Assembly: GCA_029706075.1 (NCBI GenBank)
Contig: JAINUG010000011.1
Span: 4,757,501 to 4,821,500, forward strand
From: Aldrovandia affinis
Lineage: Eukaryota; Chordata; Actinopteri; Notacanthiformes; Halosauridae
Reading direction: 5' to 3'
Length of the DNA stretch: 64,000 nucleotides
This document shows positions 25,626 through 38,664 of the stretch, one piece after another; position 1 is the first letter of the stretch, and the number at the start of each line of letters is the position of its first letter. Both the position numbers and the translations under genes were made by a program. Below the pieces are notes generated by a model that did no database searches, had not been told where the DNA came from, and saw nothing but the letters and a program-made list of their open reading frames with translations.

Positions 25626-26255
25626 TTAAGTATTATTATTATATTATTAGATTGTAAAAAGACACTAATACCGGTATCCAATTACATGTAAGTAGACAGT
25701 GCCCATTTAGGTATCTTTAATATTTATTGATGCTTATAATGAAGTTAATACAGACCTGAAGTAAATGAGCAATTCATCCAATATCTTCAATTGTACAGAG
25801 ATGTTATAAATTAGTTATGTTTTGGCTAATGCGCTAAAATAATGTTTTTGCTCTCTCAACCCCGAGGTAGGCAAATGTGAAGTCACTGTCAAGGCTTGTG
25901 GGGTACCACCATGCTGAGGCCTCTGGCAACGTAGATATTAGTCTGCGAGCACCTGTTTCGATGATCATGCTCTATGGAACGTGTCAGTAATTTCTTACTG
26001 AGATTCGACATGTTGGGTTAATACATTATTTGAGCCTATTGGAGGGATGTTCCATGTTGAACAACATGAAATATTCATGGTGGATATCAGGCAGTTGTCT
26101 GTTATGTTTTAAAACATTGAAGTTAATTATCTTAGCTGTGATCAATGTGTGAACCAAGCAAATGTCTGTTTTGCTACTCGTCTGCAGTAGAACAGGTTCA
26201 CTAACAGATGCTTTTTCTGTAGCCTTTACAAATTAAAATGTATAGGCTACAACGT

Positions 26256-26618
26256 GGGCGGCACGGTGGTGCAGTGGATAGCACTGTCGCCTCACAGCAA
26301 GAAGGTCTCGGGTTCGAATCCAGGCCGGGGGCCTTTCTGTGTGGAGTTTGCCTGTTCTCCCGTGTGTCGCGTGGGTTTCCTCCGGGTACTCCGGTTTCCT
26401 CCCACAGTCCAAAGACATGCACGTTAGCCTAATTGGAGAGTCTAAATTGCCTGTAGGTATGAGTGTGAGTGAATGGTGTGTGTGCCCTGCGATGGATTGG
26501 CGACCTGTCCAGGGTTTATTCCTGCCTCTCGCCCCTATGCATGCTGGGATAGGCTCCAGCCCCCCCGCGACCCTGACCAGGAATAAGCGGCTTAGACAAT
26601 GAGAGATGAGATGAGATG
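26256..26618 (+). mobile_element. tRNA-derived SINE of the DANA/Mermaid type, with 12-bp TSD
   Basis: Begins GGGCGGCACGGTGGTGCAGT (A-box region) with B box GGGTTCGAATCC, continues GTGTGGAGTTTGCCTGTTCT and CCAAAGACATGCACGTTAGC, and ends in GAGATGAGATGAGATGAG repeats. This layout matches, from memory, DANA-like SINEs of fish. AGGCTACAACGT is present exactly at 26244-26255 and at 26619-26630, giving a clean target-site duplication; bounds could shift by one or two bases. The intact B box and low decay suggest a relatively young insertion. Confidence 0.93.
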
Positions 26619-27753
26619 AGGCTACAACGTTCAGGGATAAGTGCTGGTTCATTTAGTAACATTTCTGCCTAATCAGACATTTGTGAATCCATTTAATTGA
26701 CTTTTTTTGCAGTTTGTGAATTGTGTCTCTCAGCAAACAAGATGATTGCAATTTTGGAATTCAGAAACAAATGCGGTCTATGCAGTCTTTGTGATGACCA
26801 TCCAGCTGTGTGAGCTCTTGAGCCTGCTCTGAACTCTGGACAAAGGTGAACACAGGGGAACATGTTTAATATCTTTCCCAAAGCCACCAACTAAAGCCTC
26901 TGGCTTTTGCTTAAAGCATGAGCTTGGTCTGGGTGGTCCCAATGTGGATCTCATGCTTTAGAGGATAACGAGTAAAATCAGACTAAATCTATTTCAGACA
27001 GAGCAGCTAAATGTCTCGAAACCCAGGGATATTCTGGCAGAGCCCAGATATTTTCCCACATTGAAGGCAAAGTTTGAGACATTGCCGTGTTGACAGGTTT
27101 CCAGCAGATCTGTCGTAGGAGGGGCAGTCACAGCTGTAACAGGACCTCCGATGGATCAGCGATCGCTGGTCAACTTCGCGATCCTTTAGTTTCACGCCCA
27201 TTAGGTCACTCAGACAGGATGTTGTCTCTTGGAATGCACCTCTTACTTGTGTTCAGGTGTCAAGAGGAAATCAAACTTTTGAAATTACACAGTGATGTAG
27301 CTCTTTGAGCAATATATCCTGCAGTATATGTTGTGTTATTAACTCTGCAGCAACTATTGTAAAATGAACTTATTCCTCCTTATATCAATATCATTGATAT
27401 AAATGTGGTTGCAAAACAACAGACCCAGTGAAAATATGCATGTCAACATACACCTTGTAGTTTAACAACCCAGACACTATATCAATTAAATTTCCTCAAG
27501 TCAAAGTGGTAGAAAGACAGTATATCTCTCTTGGTTGAAGAGCGTAGCATGATTGACCCCACCTGGGGACAGGTTTAGGAAATTAGCCTTTGGCAATGAA
27601 CACTTAATGCAATGCATCTTATGATTGTTTTTTTATCATTGTAACAATGCTTTTGCTATGTACCTGACAAATAAACAAATAAATAAAATAAATGATAAAC
27701 TATATTTTACTTGAAAGTGGGGGGCAGTATATGGTTAATATATATATATACCG

Positions 27754-27884
<131 letters not shown>

Positions 27885-29214
27885 TGATTATATGATTATA
27901 AAAGGACAACTTTCCAAACCAGCATTAGTTGAAAAGGACGGTTGATTCCATTACTTGCATTTACTGAAGGGAATGTTTGGAATTCTGCTTGTACTCAATC
28001 ATTGTTTATAAACTAACATCTCACAAACTAATATCTCACACGTATTGACGTTTTCCATCACTGAAATGAACCTCAATCCTTTTGGAAAATGTTAAATCCC
28101 CTTGTCCTGGCTAATAAGCACGGGCTTCAGCAAGCTTACATTTTATGAGAGATTCACAAACTTGAGTGGCGTGACATTGGACCAATATTTACAGTGGCCT
28201 TTAACCCTGTGATCTGGCTCCTGAGATCTCAAGCAGCTTCAGGACCTTGCCTTTTGGGTTCCCAGCAATAATGAGAGTCTCCATTGATCTTCCTTTGCCT
28301 GAAGCATTCTTCAGACCTTATGGCAGCACATAATCCTAATCAGACCTGGCTGTTTAGCTTGATGCGGCATGCTTTCAGACCAGGCCTGGTGAATGTTTTT
28401 CCTTGTGTGTTTTTATGAAGCAGTGCCAGGCATGGGCGGTCTTTACTGGCCATATGGTACATGGCCCATCTTGAGTTGTGCAGTGGGTTGGGATGCTAAG
28501 ATCTCCATTTATTTTGACATTAATATCGTTTTCATCATAAGTCTGATATTCAAGTCTGCTGATACAGACCTTTCCACTTCTCTTCTTTACCAGACATATC
28601 TCACTACTGTGGATTAGTGCCACTTCTGGCTTGTATTACCCGATAGAAATCAGAATTAGGTTCTCATTTAATACTAAATCTGTTGTATTTGGTACGCAAA
28701 GAGCGAGAAACCATCATTTTGAAAAAGAAAAATGGAATATGTGTGGTGACAGTAGGTGGACTGTGTATACACCTTTCAATTCATGTTCTGCTCCTTCACA
28801 TGTTCGACAACCTCTCCTGATTGGTCTGTCATCTATTCCATCTTGCTCCTGGTTGGCCGCTCTGCATTTCATTCTGATCCTAATAACCTGATATATAGCA
28901 TTGGTGAAAGTGGGACCAATGCTGACCGATATGCAGTGAAATTGGTTGGGGCTTGAAGCCTGGCTGGAACAGAAGGATATGTGCACTATACAGTTTGAAA
29001 CACTGTTACTCTAATGTCTCTGCTCTGCTGCTCCCTGAATCTGCACCTCCTCTAAAACAGGCACAGTTCTTAGATGCTGAGGTATTTTCAGTTCCTCATG
29101 TTGACCAGAAACCATACCAGTAATACCCAAGCAGCTATATTGTAAGGCTATTGTATAAAATAATATTATTATAATAATAATAAAAAATAAATACATAAAT
29201 GATACATTGATGGG

Positions 29215-29425
29215 CCCATGGGTGGCACAACCAGTAAAGGCACTCGCCTGGTGTGCAGGTTGCCCACTCCGGCCGGGATTTTATCCATGGCTGCAACAGC
29301 CCAGCTCTGACCGGGAGTCCCGTTCAGGGGCGGTGACTAGCTGTCCACCCCAGGGGGAGGGCGGAGGGAAGCCGGCACGAGCTCGCCACATGCACAGAAA
29401 GCTTCCCTGTGGGCAAAGACGAATA
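29215..29425 (+). mobile_element. tRNA-derived SINE related to family A, 3'-incomplete
   Basis: The body GGGAGTCCCGTTCAGGGGCG and CTGTCCACCCCAGGGGGAGG parallels the family A SINEs at 9915, 17926 and 49885, but the head (GGTGGCACAACCAGTAAAGG) differs. No target-site duplication was found. It lies about 150 bp upstream of the last xrcc4 exon. Confidence 0.6.
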
Positions 29426-29576
29426 GGCAAGTTCAGTCTCGAATAAAGCGGTTCATTGCCAGTCCCAGGGTAGTAACTGGTCCAGTGTGTGTTGTGATAT
29501 TGTCTGTGTGTGTGTGTGTTTGTGGTGGGGGGGATACCAAGGTTGCAATTGAATGACGCATAACTTTTATTTCCAG

Positions 29577-29688
29577 GAAGGACTCGGCCCACAGCAAAGC
29601 AGACCCCAACCAGGCCACGACTCAGGAGTCCACAGCTGCAGCCATGCCCAGCTGTAGCCAGGCAGACAATCTGTTTGATGATTTCTGA
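29577..29688 (+). CDS. xrcc4: XRCC4, terminal coding exon with stop
   Basis: The acceptor TTATTTCCAG precedes 29577. The first G completes an Arg codon begun at 6788-6789, then 36 codons follow: KDSAHSKADPNQATTQES, a short Ala/Ser linker, and the ending SQADNLFDDF before TGA (29686-29688). Human XRCC4, as recalled, ends with the similar acidic EDLFDEI, and this terminal (D/N)LFD motif is the conserved part of an otherwise variable tail. The reading frame, the splice phase (two bases plus one) and the position directly upstream of vcan all agree with the exon at 6648. No activity can be assigned to this tail from sequence; in known XRCC4 proteins the tail is flexible and carries phosphorylation sites. 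Confidence 0.88.
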
Positions 29689-29878
29689 CACCCTGGCATT
29701 CAGGTGTGACAGGTGCTTTTATCAATGTGTGCTTCTTTGTTTTGTTATTACTTGGGAAGTCCAAATTTACACTCAGAATCTATCCAAAACAATTCAAGAG
29801 TGATTTGTTGTTTATTGCTGATGTCTCATTGTTATATGAAAATGAACTATGTCTATTTCTCAAATTTTTATACATGTA

Positions 29879-29884
29879 AATAAA
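29879..29884 (+). terminator. xrcc4: Candidate polyadenylation signal AATAAA (proximal)
   Basis: AATAAA 191 bp after the xrcc4 stop codon. Confidence 0.5.
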
Positions 29885-30097
29885 ACGACTGGGGTCCTGG
29901 CCAGAAAGAGCTAGACTCCTGAAGAATCAAAAGATTTGTATTTTTTAATTATAGCGTGTTTAAAGGCTGAGCCACTCGGGAGCACTTATGTGAACGGTTT
30001 AAAACTGACAAACAACATAAATATGTTTTCACAAATGACAAATGTGATTTCTTTGCCTTCCAAGAAAAAAAAAAAGTTCTACTCATTTGATGTTTTG

Positions 30098-30103
30098 AAT
30101 AAA
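30098..30103 (+). terminator. xrcc4: Candidate polyadenylation signal AATAAA (distal)
   Basis: AATAAA 410 bp after the stop, followed by a T- and GT-rich stretch at about 30110-30150, which fits a functional cleavage region better than the proximal site. Confidence 0.5.
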
Positions 30104-30120
30104 GCCTATTGTAATATTTT

Positions 30121-32869
30121 AATGATTTCATTGTATTTGATTGTTTGTGCATTAAAATCAGTCCAATACCCGACAACCCCTCCCCCTTTTCCCATGAGTC
30201 TGGGTAGATTCATATGAGTTACAGTCAATCGGAATCGGAATCGCAGGCACAGCACAAACACACACACACACACACACACACACAGATACAGCTAAACATG
30301 TTTGCTGTGGTTTTGGTAATGAGGAAGCCAATGTCTGTGCAAAATAATTGTACTCACAGGAGCAATTTATAAATAAATGACACAACACGGTCTGTTTCTC
30401 AAACACAGTACCAAAATGACGTGGCATGTAATTGACTGAAAACAGCACAAGTAGAGGGATAGATTGTGACACAAAAACTAGAGATGGATGCGATAGCAAT
30501 AGTGTAATACAAATTCCTACCACAGCGCTCCTTTTGGCATTATATTACATGCAGGGTGTATAGGTATTTGTGGATTAGAGTTTGTGGGTGGGTGTGTCTT
30601 TGCAACCTGATCCATTCATTGCAATCATCCATTGGTGTCACTATGATCAGTTGTCAAACTATTGATAAAAAAGGGCATGGGAACTGGTTTTATAATACGG
30701 CCGACCATCAAACTTCAAAAGTGAGCCTCAAAGTGGAGTTTTATACATTGTTTTAGAGGTGGGTCTGGGGGTGCAAATATTTCAAACGGTATTAAACAAC
30801 TTGGTCTTGTGTCCTTTGTGTCGAGCCGTTGACAGGCCAAGGATATGAAACCAGGCAGGTCTCTGTGCGGATCCTACCATTATATTTCTTCCCCAAACAA
30901 AGTCCCCGAACGTAAGAATTTAACATTATTCTCATGTCACGCGGCTAAGGAATATGACAAACTGAAGAGGATGCAAGCTGTTTGCTGAGCTCGGTCACCG
31001 CCCAATGTCCCTTGTTAAATAATGTTAAAAACTGGGGCTGTGTAGGAATTCCATGGGGTTCATCAGTAAAATGGACAAAATATTTTCCCTCTTATTTGTT
31101 TATTTCCATATTTCATAAATTACTAAATATATAAAGTATTAAAGTAATATGATAACAGCCATTTATTGCATGTTTATATTGTACTAAATAAAAAAAATAG
31201 ATCCATAAAATAAAGTTAAATAGATCCATAGCATATTATATCACATTTTATGCATGCTTCCATGTACTAGTGTGTTAAAGCGTCACTGCATTGTAGTTTG
31301 GTGGTTTTTGAATAAAGGTGTGATCATGTAAACATTTCCTCAGCCAGAGGCTGGACATTAGAGATTAAATAAATTTGTGAACCTGGCATTCGAGCTGGTT
31401 GATTTGGTAAATTACAGTATGAAAAGGATGACATTTCTCTGTTCTATCAGGGCCACAGGACACCAGTTGTCCCTGGACTCTGTAGTCCACTGGTCACGCA
31501 GGTAGCCAATCAGGTGGCTTCGTACAGGATAACAAAGGGGGTATTAGGAATTCCAGCTAGCAGGTTGGTGATTTCATTGCATGTTCAGACAGAGAGGAAA
31601 GCCATGCAGGTTATTCCCTGTGCATTGTAGAGGGGAATGGTAGGGGAAGAATATCTAGAAGTGAGAGCTACAGCTGTCTTGGACGATCCAATCAAATGTG
31701 TTTGATATGTGGAACATTACCAGAACCATCTGTGCGCTGTTACTCATCCATGATGTAACATTGTCTAATGATGAATGAGCAACAACAACAACAGTTCTCT
31801 CCTCCAAACAGCTGTCAGCCTTGGCTCAGATAATGTGACAGTCTTATCTAAAAAAAAAAAAAAAAAGGGAATTACTCACTCATTTCAAAATGTTTACATT
31901 CAAGGGAGGATATAATTATGGCAATCAGTCAAAATCTGTCAAAACAAGACTGGTACAAGATTTGAGTGTCCTCACAACTGTAATATATATATATATATAT
32001 ATATATCTGACAATGTAGTATGCAAACAATAAACAATTGTGATCATCCAGTAGAAAATTAGGTCTTTATCAATGGAGTGCTAATGAGTTGTTGGCAGTGG
32101 TACGATATTTAAGAAATCGAGGGGGGAATTAGAGTTTTCTTCAGGCTACTTCAGGCTGCATGAAACCCAGCTATTTTAAAACAAAATTGACAATAAAATG
32201 ACATTATTGGGAGCAATAATAACCAGCGTGTTCACCATCAGTCCTTGGAATCTTCCTCCGAAATGAATAACCGCCCGGAGAGGAGGAGCAACCGTAGTTT
32301 CTCCTCAGTTTCCAGTTTCATTGACAACAAGACATTAAGGGCGTGTTAGTTGGGGCCGACCGCCCATCGTTTTATCAAACGATGAATCTCATCACTGGGG
32401 TTTTGCGCATTTTCAGTAGACTGTCCTCTGTTAATTACAGGATTTATGAACAATTATTTATCAAATGTATGTGATGTTATGTCAACAAAATTGAGGGGTA
32501 CTGTGCTAATAAATATCTTATATAAAACGCAATGTGTGAGTTTTGGGGGTTTTTTTGCGCATGGTATACACTGGTGAATAACCACTCTAGTTCTGGCAGT
32601 TTGCTCCCTGGGGACATAACAAAAACTAACAAATAACAATGGCAACAGTACAACAGCATGCATTAAACAAAATTTGTGTCAGCTATTCGTGGCGCGCTGT
32701 CAAGTTCTTGCTGAGGAGAGAATGTCACCGCCATTCATACAAACAGGTGGTCCCTTCGTTGGGAAGGTAGCACCTGATACAGTCTCAGATTTCCCCAGGG
32801 GGCTTTCATTACTCTTAGATCTATGTAAAAAGATAAGTCTGTGGTAAAGGATGGATCTTGATGCATACA

Positions 32870-32906
<37 letters not shown>

Positions 32907-34283
32907 TATACAGTTTTTAACCCAGCCAACCTAAATGATTACGCAGTCAATCATAAGACTTTGACCCGAATAGAAGATAACGCCGTTTTAAATAACATAA
33001 TGAGCCTTCAAATAGCAAAAAAATGGATAGGATTTATTCAGATTGCCTTAATGGTAGTTGAGACTGTTCCGCAGGCACTATTGTCGATTTGATAAGACAC
33101 TATCTATTTGGCAAACGTCAAATCACCTGTTCGATTGATTGATTGATTTTCTCTTTTTTTAACATTTTCATCGAGTTCATTGCTGTATTCCAAAAAGGGT
33201 AAGTCTTGTCAATGTGTGAAGTCATTATGATTATCCTTCTCCAATGGCTTCATTTCGTGAATGTATATGGGAGGGAGGGAGACTATGTCCTATGTTATCA
33301 CTTCCGATTGCAAAAAAAGAGAATGAGTTGGCTGCAAACTTCGCGTGTGCATTCACATATTCTATACAAACCTGGCGCATGCAGGTATCATATTTCGGAT
33401 GCTTTCTGATTGGATGCACAGCAGCCCCCATACCCTCCCATCCCTTTCCCTTTTTTCTTTCTTCGAAACAATATCCCAATGATAGACATTGATCCTCCAT
33501 ATCTGACAATAGTTAACCAACTGCGGTCCGGTCTCTCCCCCGTGTGGATATCCTTGGGAGAGTGACTTCTCCGACAGTCGATCCTCCTGGGACTGTGATG
33601 GCAACCAAGACAATCCAGTGAACAGTAGTTTGATCCCTAGAATCATTATCATCCCATCTAAAATTGAATGCGTAGTTTATGGCTATATTGGCATTCTACG
33701 TTGTATGTGCAGTAGTTTACACACCTGATGCTTGAGGGTTTCCATCCAGCCTAGAGCGCAGCTCACACCACACCACAACATTTACGTTATATAGTTGTAA
33801 ATGTGTGTGTGTGTTTGCTTGTTTTAGGAGGGGCACCTTTTTTACCGTGGAACTTTCAGCTAAATTGTCTGGAATAGGTTACAAATAGTTTGTGTTATGG
33901 TATGTGCCCATGGCAGATGAGTAATCATGAAATACGCATTTTTTTCATATTTACTCTACACTTTACTCTTCACGTTTAAACGGATAGCTCCTATATGTAT
34001 GTTGTTGTACTGAGGGACTTTCCATCCAAAATTAGATAATTAGACTAATGCCTAACTAAATATTAGACTGTAGACGAATCGCTATATGCCATGAATCCAG
34101 CTAAAAGTAAAAATTAACTAAATATCCGGACTTAAAAACGTTGAGAGTTTAATGCATGTACATTTGTTTAAATAAGTTGTCTATTTCAAACAGGGGCTTT
34201 AATTGGAGCACCCTACGCCCCTCATTCACTTTTAGGATGAGCAACGTGCCCCTCCTCTTTCACTGACGAAATAATTGTGGGTG
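30121..34283. other. Intergenic region between xrcc4 and vcan, about 4 kb
   Basis: No coding region seen. It contains (CA)n at 30259-30283, an A-run at 31851-31866, and (AT)n at 31982-32007 and 32876-32902. The remainder is mostly unique and relatively repeat-poor. Stretches such as 30780-31030 and 32230-32450 look like possible conserved non-coding sequence, but this is impression only. Part of the vcan promoter must lie here or just beyond. Confidence 0.6.
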
Positions 34284-34529
34284 TAAATCGAATTTGAACT
34301 TGCATCCGTGTAAAGTTTTTGGATCTTCTAGTTGGGATCAGAAAAGATTTCAAACTGAAGTTGGAACCTGTGCGGTAGGAACACAGTGCAGTGAACAGCG
34401 CTCCACGCTCCACGGAGGAGGACGGAACCCTGGGCTTTTGAATACAAGGGCACGCGGGAACATACTGGAATTAATGATATAATTTAAAGGTTGCCGGATC
34501 CTTATTTCTGGAATTACAAACTACCTAAG
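34284..34529 (+). promoter_or_regulatory. vcan: Candidate non-coding exon 1 of vcan (low confidence)
   Basis: Known versican genes have a separate untranslated first exon, and the exon at 37301 has room for only nine bases of 5' UTR, so an upstream exon is required. This stretch is of balanced composition, lacks repeats, and ends ACTACCTAAG before GTACTA, a usable but weak donor. The start is not defined and no TATA box is placed well for it. The alternative is a start near 35065 (see the TATA entry). Confidence 0.25.
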
Positions 34530-35033
34530 GTACTACTTTTATTTTTAATTTGAATTCCGATTGTTCTTAATTGTTATTGCATTATCATAAGTGTGTTCTT
34601 AAAAGTTACTTAAACCTAATCCTAATAGGAGTAAAGTTAAAAGCAAGCACAGTTAAAAGTTTATCTGTAGGCTACTTGTGTTCAAGAAAGAAAAGAAAAT
34701 AGTTGTTAAGTGGCAAATGCCTTGAAGTTGAAAAGACTATAGTCATAGGTATACCATTGCATACATTCTGGTGACCCTAAATGACCGGGTAATTTGAGGA
34801 CACGCTTCAAAACTATACATTGCGAGATTTCACCTTCTTTCTATTTTCCTCCATTGTTTTAGATTATGCAGCCTTTGCTTTTTTTGTTTGCACCGGCTAA
34901 TGAATGTTTGTAGTTTGTTCCTCGAAAGTTTCCCTGTCTCCTAAAATTAGTAATGCAACGATAGAACATCTCATTAGCGTAGCACTGAGAACGAGGTTGT
35001 TTCCATGAGAATAGGAAAGATTTCCTCCGCCCA

Positions 35034-35042
35034 TATATAAAA
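35034..35042 (+). promoter_or_regulatory. vcan: TATA-box-like motif, alternative vcan promoter
   Basis: CCGCCCATATATAAAACCG contains TATATAAAA with GC-rich flanks, a good TATA context. A start near 35065 would allow a first exon ending TTAAAC before GTAAGG at 35242, a strong donor. The intervening sequence is AT-rich, which weakens the case. It competes with the candidate exon at 34284-34529. Confidence 0.25.
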
Positions 35043-35615
35043 CCGTATATATGTTTCTGTTGTCAGTTCTTACCCTAATTTAAACATCAGGACGATTTAA
35101 GATATATTGTTTTATAACAAAACCACAAATTTGCGTTCTGAAATATACTTCTTGGAAATACGGTTGATAAATTAGGTTAGATAATTGTCAAAAAAGTATT
35201 CACTATTTGATAGCTTGACGAATACATGCCCAGAGTTAAACGTAAGGCTTCAACGCACGTGGATGAATCTGCCCTATCCTACAATTGACATGTATGAGGC
35301 ACAAGATGACTAGCAGAGCGGGGTACCATTTGATGCTAGCTGGACTGCCATCCGCGGATGCACAAAAATCCTGAAACTAACCACACGCCCGTGAACTGCT
35401 GTGCGCGCGGTGATCTTATAGACTTCATCATCGGGCGTGACTGTTATATGCCGGTAATTTTCAGAAGAAAACAGGGGAATACAATTCCGATTTTTTCAAA
35501 TCTAGGAATGTGTTTAGGTCACTACTTCCATTGCTCAAAGGTGTCTATTTATTTATTTATTACCTTTCACATGAGTTATTTTTAATTGGTGTGATTGCCA
35601 TGGCACATAGTTTGG

Positions 35616-35618
<3 letters not shown>

Positions 35619-35680
<62 letters not shown>
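35619..35680. repeat. (TG)n microsatellite
   Basis: About 31 uninterrupted TG units. Confidence 0.95.
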
Positions 35681-35683
<3 letters not shown>

Positions 35684-37309
35684 ATAGGATAGATTGGAAT
35701 TGCATGTAATAAAGATTCAAATCATTAAGGATGTACGCCAACACGAGTCAGTGTCGGCTATATCACCGATATGTAACATTTTCATAATGTTATAGCCATT
35801 CGGGTACACCATCGGACAGCCTAAACAAAATAACGCATTAGAAACAGTAGCAACAGTTTTAGCAACTAATTATAGAAATGTATAATTAGAGGATTCCCTG
35901 GATAGTACAATCTTATTATCTCAGTGTCGCTCTCTAGCGCTTAAACTGGACACCTGTCTTTCTTGTCCATCCCAAGTAGTCAAGCTATTTTAACTATTGG
36001 ATTTCCGGCTTTCACTGTATGGCGGAGATTACAGACTCGTCGAGCCAATCTATGCTATTTTCTTGTTGTCTTTTGGACAAATAGCCTAAAAACCATTTTC
36101 CGTCTGGAAACCTTGATGCTGTTGTCAAAAGTACAATGCATATATCACATAGCCTTAAAAAATTACGTTTTAATTTCTATCAAACTAAACTACGCGACGG
36201 CCTCGCGAGTCAATAGCAGGCTAATAGGTTTATTCAAGAACTCTTATGCCTTGATACATTGACATAGTTTTAGGTGTGAGTGGTTCGATCGGAATGATCT
36301 CAGATTGGAATACTGGAAAATAAACTACAGACCTTTCACCAAATGTCACCAGGGCTAACCCAAACACATTTACATTGGATTGATTTACTTGTTGGTGACA
36401 GATCAAAGGCCGACATGCCACAGTGGGGAGAGAGGGTAGGGATAGCCAAGGGATTAGTTAACGGTGACTTGGACCCCATGGTCCAGGATGTATTCCCAGA
36501 TCCTATACGTAGTAGGATCATGAACTAAAACAAGCGATTACACCAATCAAGAAATAGTTATTGCAGGGCTTTGCAGTAATGAAATTCACTATGCACCAGT
36601 TTACACATTATATTTAGGATATTTTAGTTGTTAGATTGAGTGTCTTAGGATCACAGTCTCAGAAGTGAGCAAGGAGATGTCATCTCTTGACTCCCATTTT
36701 AAGGGTACTCTCTTGTGGTTCATTGGGATTGCCGTCAAAGGCAAGCAGCTCACCACAATTTCCATCATTGATTTACATGCTTTTTAGTCACAAATGAAGC
36801 TATAATGACCTTATGTGTTGTTTCGTACTATGTTCAGCCTCCAGAATATTCAAACACAATGCTGGGTGGGAGATATTGTTAAATGCAAAGACACGTCCTA
36901 AGCTACAGTGGGAATGCCATAAGGCTGTCACTGTGTTCATTATTTTGCAGTTCAAGTGAAGTTTTGAAGTGTCACCCCCCTCAAGACCGTGGCTTTACGT
37001 AACAGGATAGAGGAGGCGGAGAGCCCGCCCATTCACACACACCCACTCAGAGGAAGTGGCCAGCCTGTCAAATTAGGACAGCCCAGAGTGTGACCAGCCA
37101 ATCAAGGAATCGCACGGCACGATCTCTAGAAAGCACCTTTCTCACTCTATACCAGGGTTCTGCAACTACTTCTTATTGGCGGCCACATTATTTTAAAAAA
37201 TGGTGCCTACATACATTTTCCACATACTATTTCCATAAAAAAACACCTTGAGATGTATTGATGAATGCAGTGTTGCTGTTCTTGTGTTTTTTCCCTTTAG
37301 AGACTGAAG

Positions 37310-37373
37310 ATGATATTTAATATCAAACATATCCTGTGGTTATCCTGCCTGTGCAGCACAGCTGTTGGACTTG
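37310..37373 (+). CDS. vcan: Versican, start codon and signal peptide exon
   Basis: The exon begins at 37301 after a pyrimidine-rich TTTAG acceptor; ATG at 37310 has A at -3. It encodes residues 1-21 plus one base: MIFNIKHILW followed by LSCLCSTAVGL, a hydrophobic secretion signal. The human versican start, by recall MFINIKSILW, is nearly identical, which fixes the start and separates versican from aggrecan, neurocan and brevican. The donor is GTAAGA. The phase-1 end joins the Ig exon to read VDQLL. Versican is a secreted large chondroitin sulphate proteoglycan that binds hyaluronan in pericellular matrix. Which teleost copy (vcana or vcanb) this is cannot be told from the window. Confidence 0.9.
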
Positions 37374-38664
37374 GTAAGATAAGATCTCCATCCTCCAGGA
37401 ACTGTATTACACACGCTAGATTGAATAATGATAATGTGAGGTAATGGATGTCCTTCTATGTTCTGGGGGTTTACTCATAACACAGTTAATGTTGTTTTCT
37501 CCTATACACATTACTATAGTAAAAAGTCTGTCAATTCTTTACTGTTTGTATCATATAGCTGCTCCCTAGATTCCCAGCTAACACTCTATGCTGCAATAAC
37601 ATTCCTCTATCAATTTGGAGAAATGTTTGAGTTTCCTCTGCATCATAGGAACTATTACAGTATAACAAGTTTGCTCAATGAAGCACACAAGGCATTTGTA
37701 CAGCTATGTGGCAACCAGCTTCAGTCCCTTTCTGTTCAGACGGTTTTGGTCACTGCCCCAATTAAACAGGTAGTTGCAGGATGTAGCCTAATAATTACTT
37801 ACATTTAATAAATAAGTCCTGAGGGGTAGCCTGCTCACATTCCTGAAGCATTCAGCAAGCACTTTGAATCTGCCATTCCATGACAGGCAGTTTGAAATCC
37901 ACCACCATGGCGTCATGGCTGGAATTGAAAAGTGAAGGGAAGGCATCACTCCCCTTTTTTCCACTGGTACAGAGGCAGTTATGCACTACCCAGACAACCT
38001 GCTTCAGAAACATTTATGTTAGACGCTGACAGGCTGACCAATTAAGAACAGATTCAATTGCAGTACCAATGCCAGTAGGGGGCGGTCTTTCCTCTGGACA
38101 AAGAAAAATACAAATAAAAAGAGCTTTTGTACAATGATGGGAGATGGGAGGTGATGTTTTCTTTTCAGATGAAACATTAAAACAAAGTATCTTAAGCAAG
38201 GACAGTGAGACAGTTCTATCCGGGATTTATACCTATGTCTTTCTGGTTGTAAATCCAGTAATTCATTTATTATTCATTCACACCCTCCATCATGAAATTG
38301 GGGAAACAATGCAAAGCAGGGAATTGTTTAGATACCTTATTTCCATATATTTATTTATGTATGTTTTAGGATCCTGGATTCAGGTTGATTCATTTGTGTA
38401 AAGTAGGGCTCTCCAATCTTCAGGCTGGTGTGGGTGCAGGCTTTGTTCTAGCCCTGTGTTAAAATACCTGATCTTCAATCAAGACCTTGATAAATTGAAC
38501 CAGGTGTATTAATGCCGGACTAGAACAAAAGCCTGCACCCACACCGGCCCTTCCTGGGTAGGATTGAACACCCCTGCTGTAAAAGTGGACATGATTTTAG
38601 TTGAACAACGTCCAACAGAATATTTTGGTAAAATGCAGATGCCTATTTCCTTGCTCCCTGCCAG
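37374..38664 (+). other. vcan: vcan intron 2
   Basis: GTAAGA donor, CTGCCAG acceptor. It contains a hAT-like MITE next to exon 3 and otherwise no recognised feature. Confidence 0.85.
38404..38576. mobile_element. hAT-like MITE, 173 bp, palindromic
   Basis: Begins TAGGGCTCTCCAATC and ends GATTGAACACCCCTG, whose reverse complement CAGGGGTGTTCAATC is a typical hAT terminus. Long internal arms also pair: GGTGTGGGTGCAGGCTTTGT with the reverse complement of GCCTGCACCCACACC, both next to CTAG. Flanking 8-mers GTGTAAAG and CTGTAAAA agree at six positions, as for an aged 8-bp hAT target duplication. It ends 88 bp before vcan exon 3. Confidence 0.82.

Larger units (their letters stand above)
29689..30120 (+). 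other. xrcc4: xrcc4 3' UTR (end uncertain)
   Basis: AT-rich sequence following the stop. Two AATAAA signals are present; the first is followed about 30 bp on by no strong GU-rich element, the second by a T/GT-rich stretch (TTTGATTGTTTGTGC). The exact cleavage site cannot be fixed, so the end given is approximate. Confidence 0.6.
34530..37300 (+). other. vcan: vcan intron 1 (5' limit uncertain)
   Basis: Ends at the TTTTTTCCCTTTAG acceptor before 37301. It contains a (GT)n microsatellite and otherwise no recognisable gene or transposon. Confidence 0.5.

Noticed and set aside
26256..26330. Possible tRNA gene (intact A- and B-box-like motifs)
   Set aside because: It continues into a known type of SINE body with terminal GATGA repeats and an exact target-site duplication, and has no complete cloverleaf acceptor stem visible.
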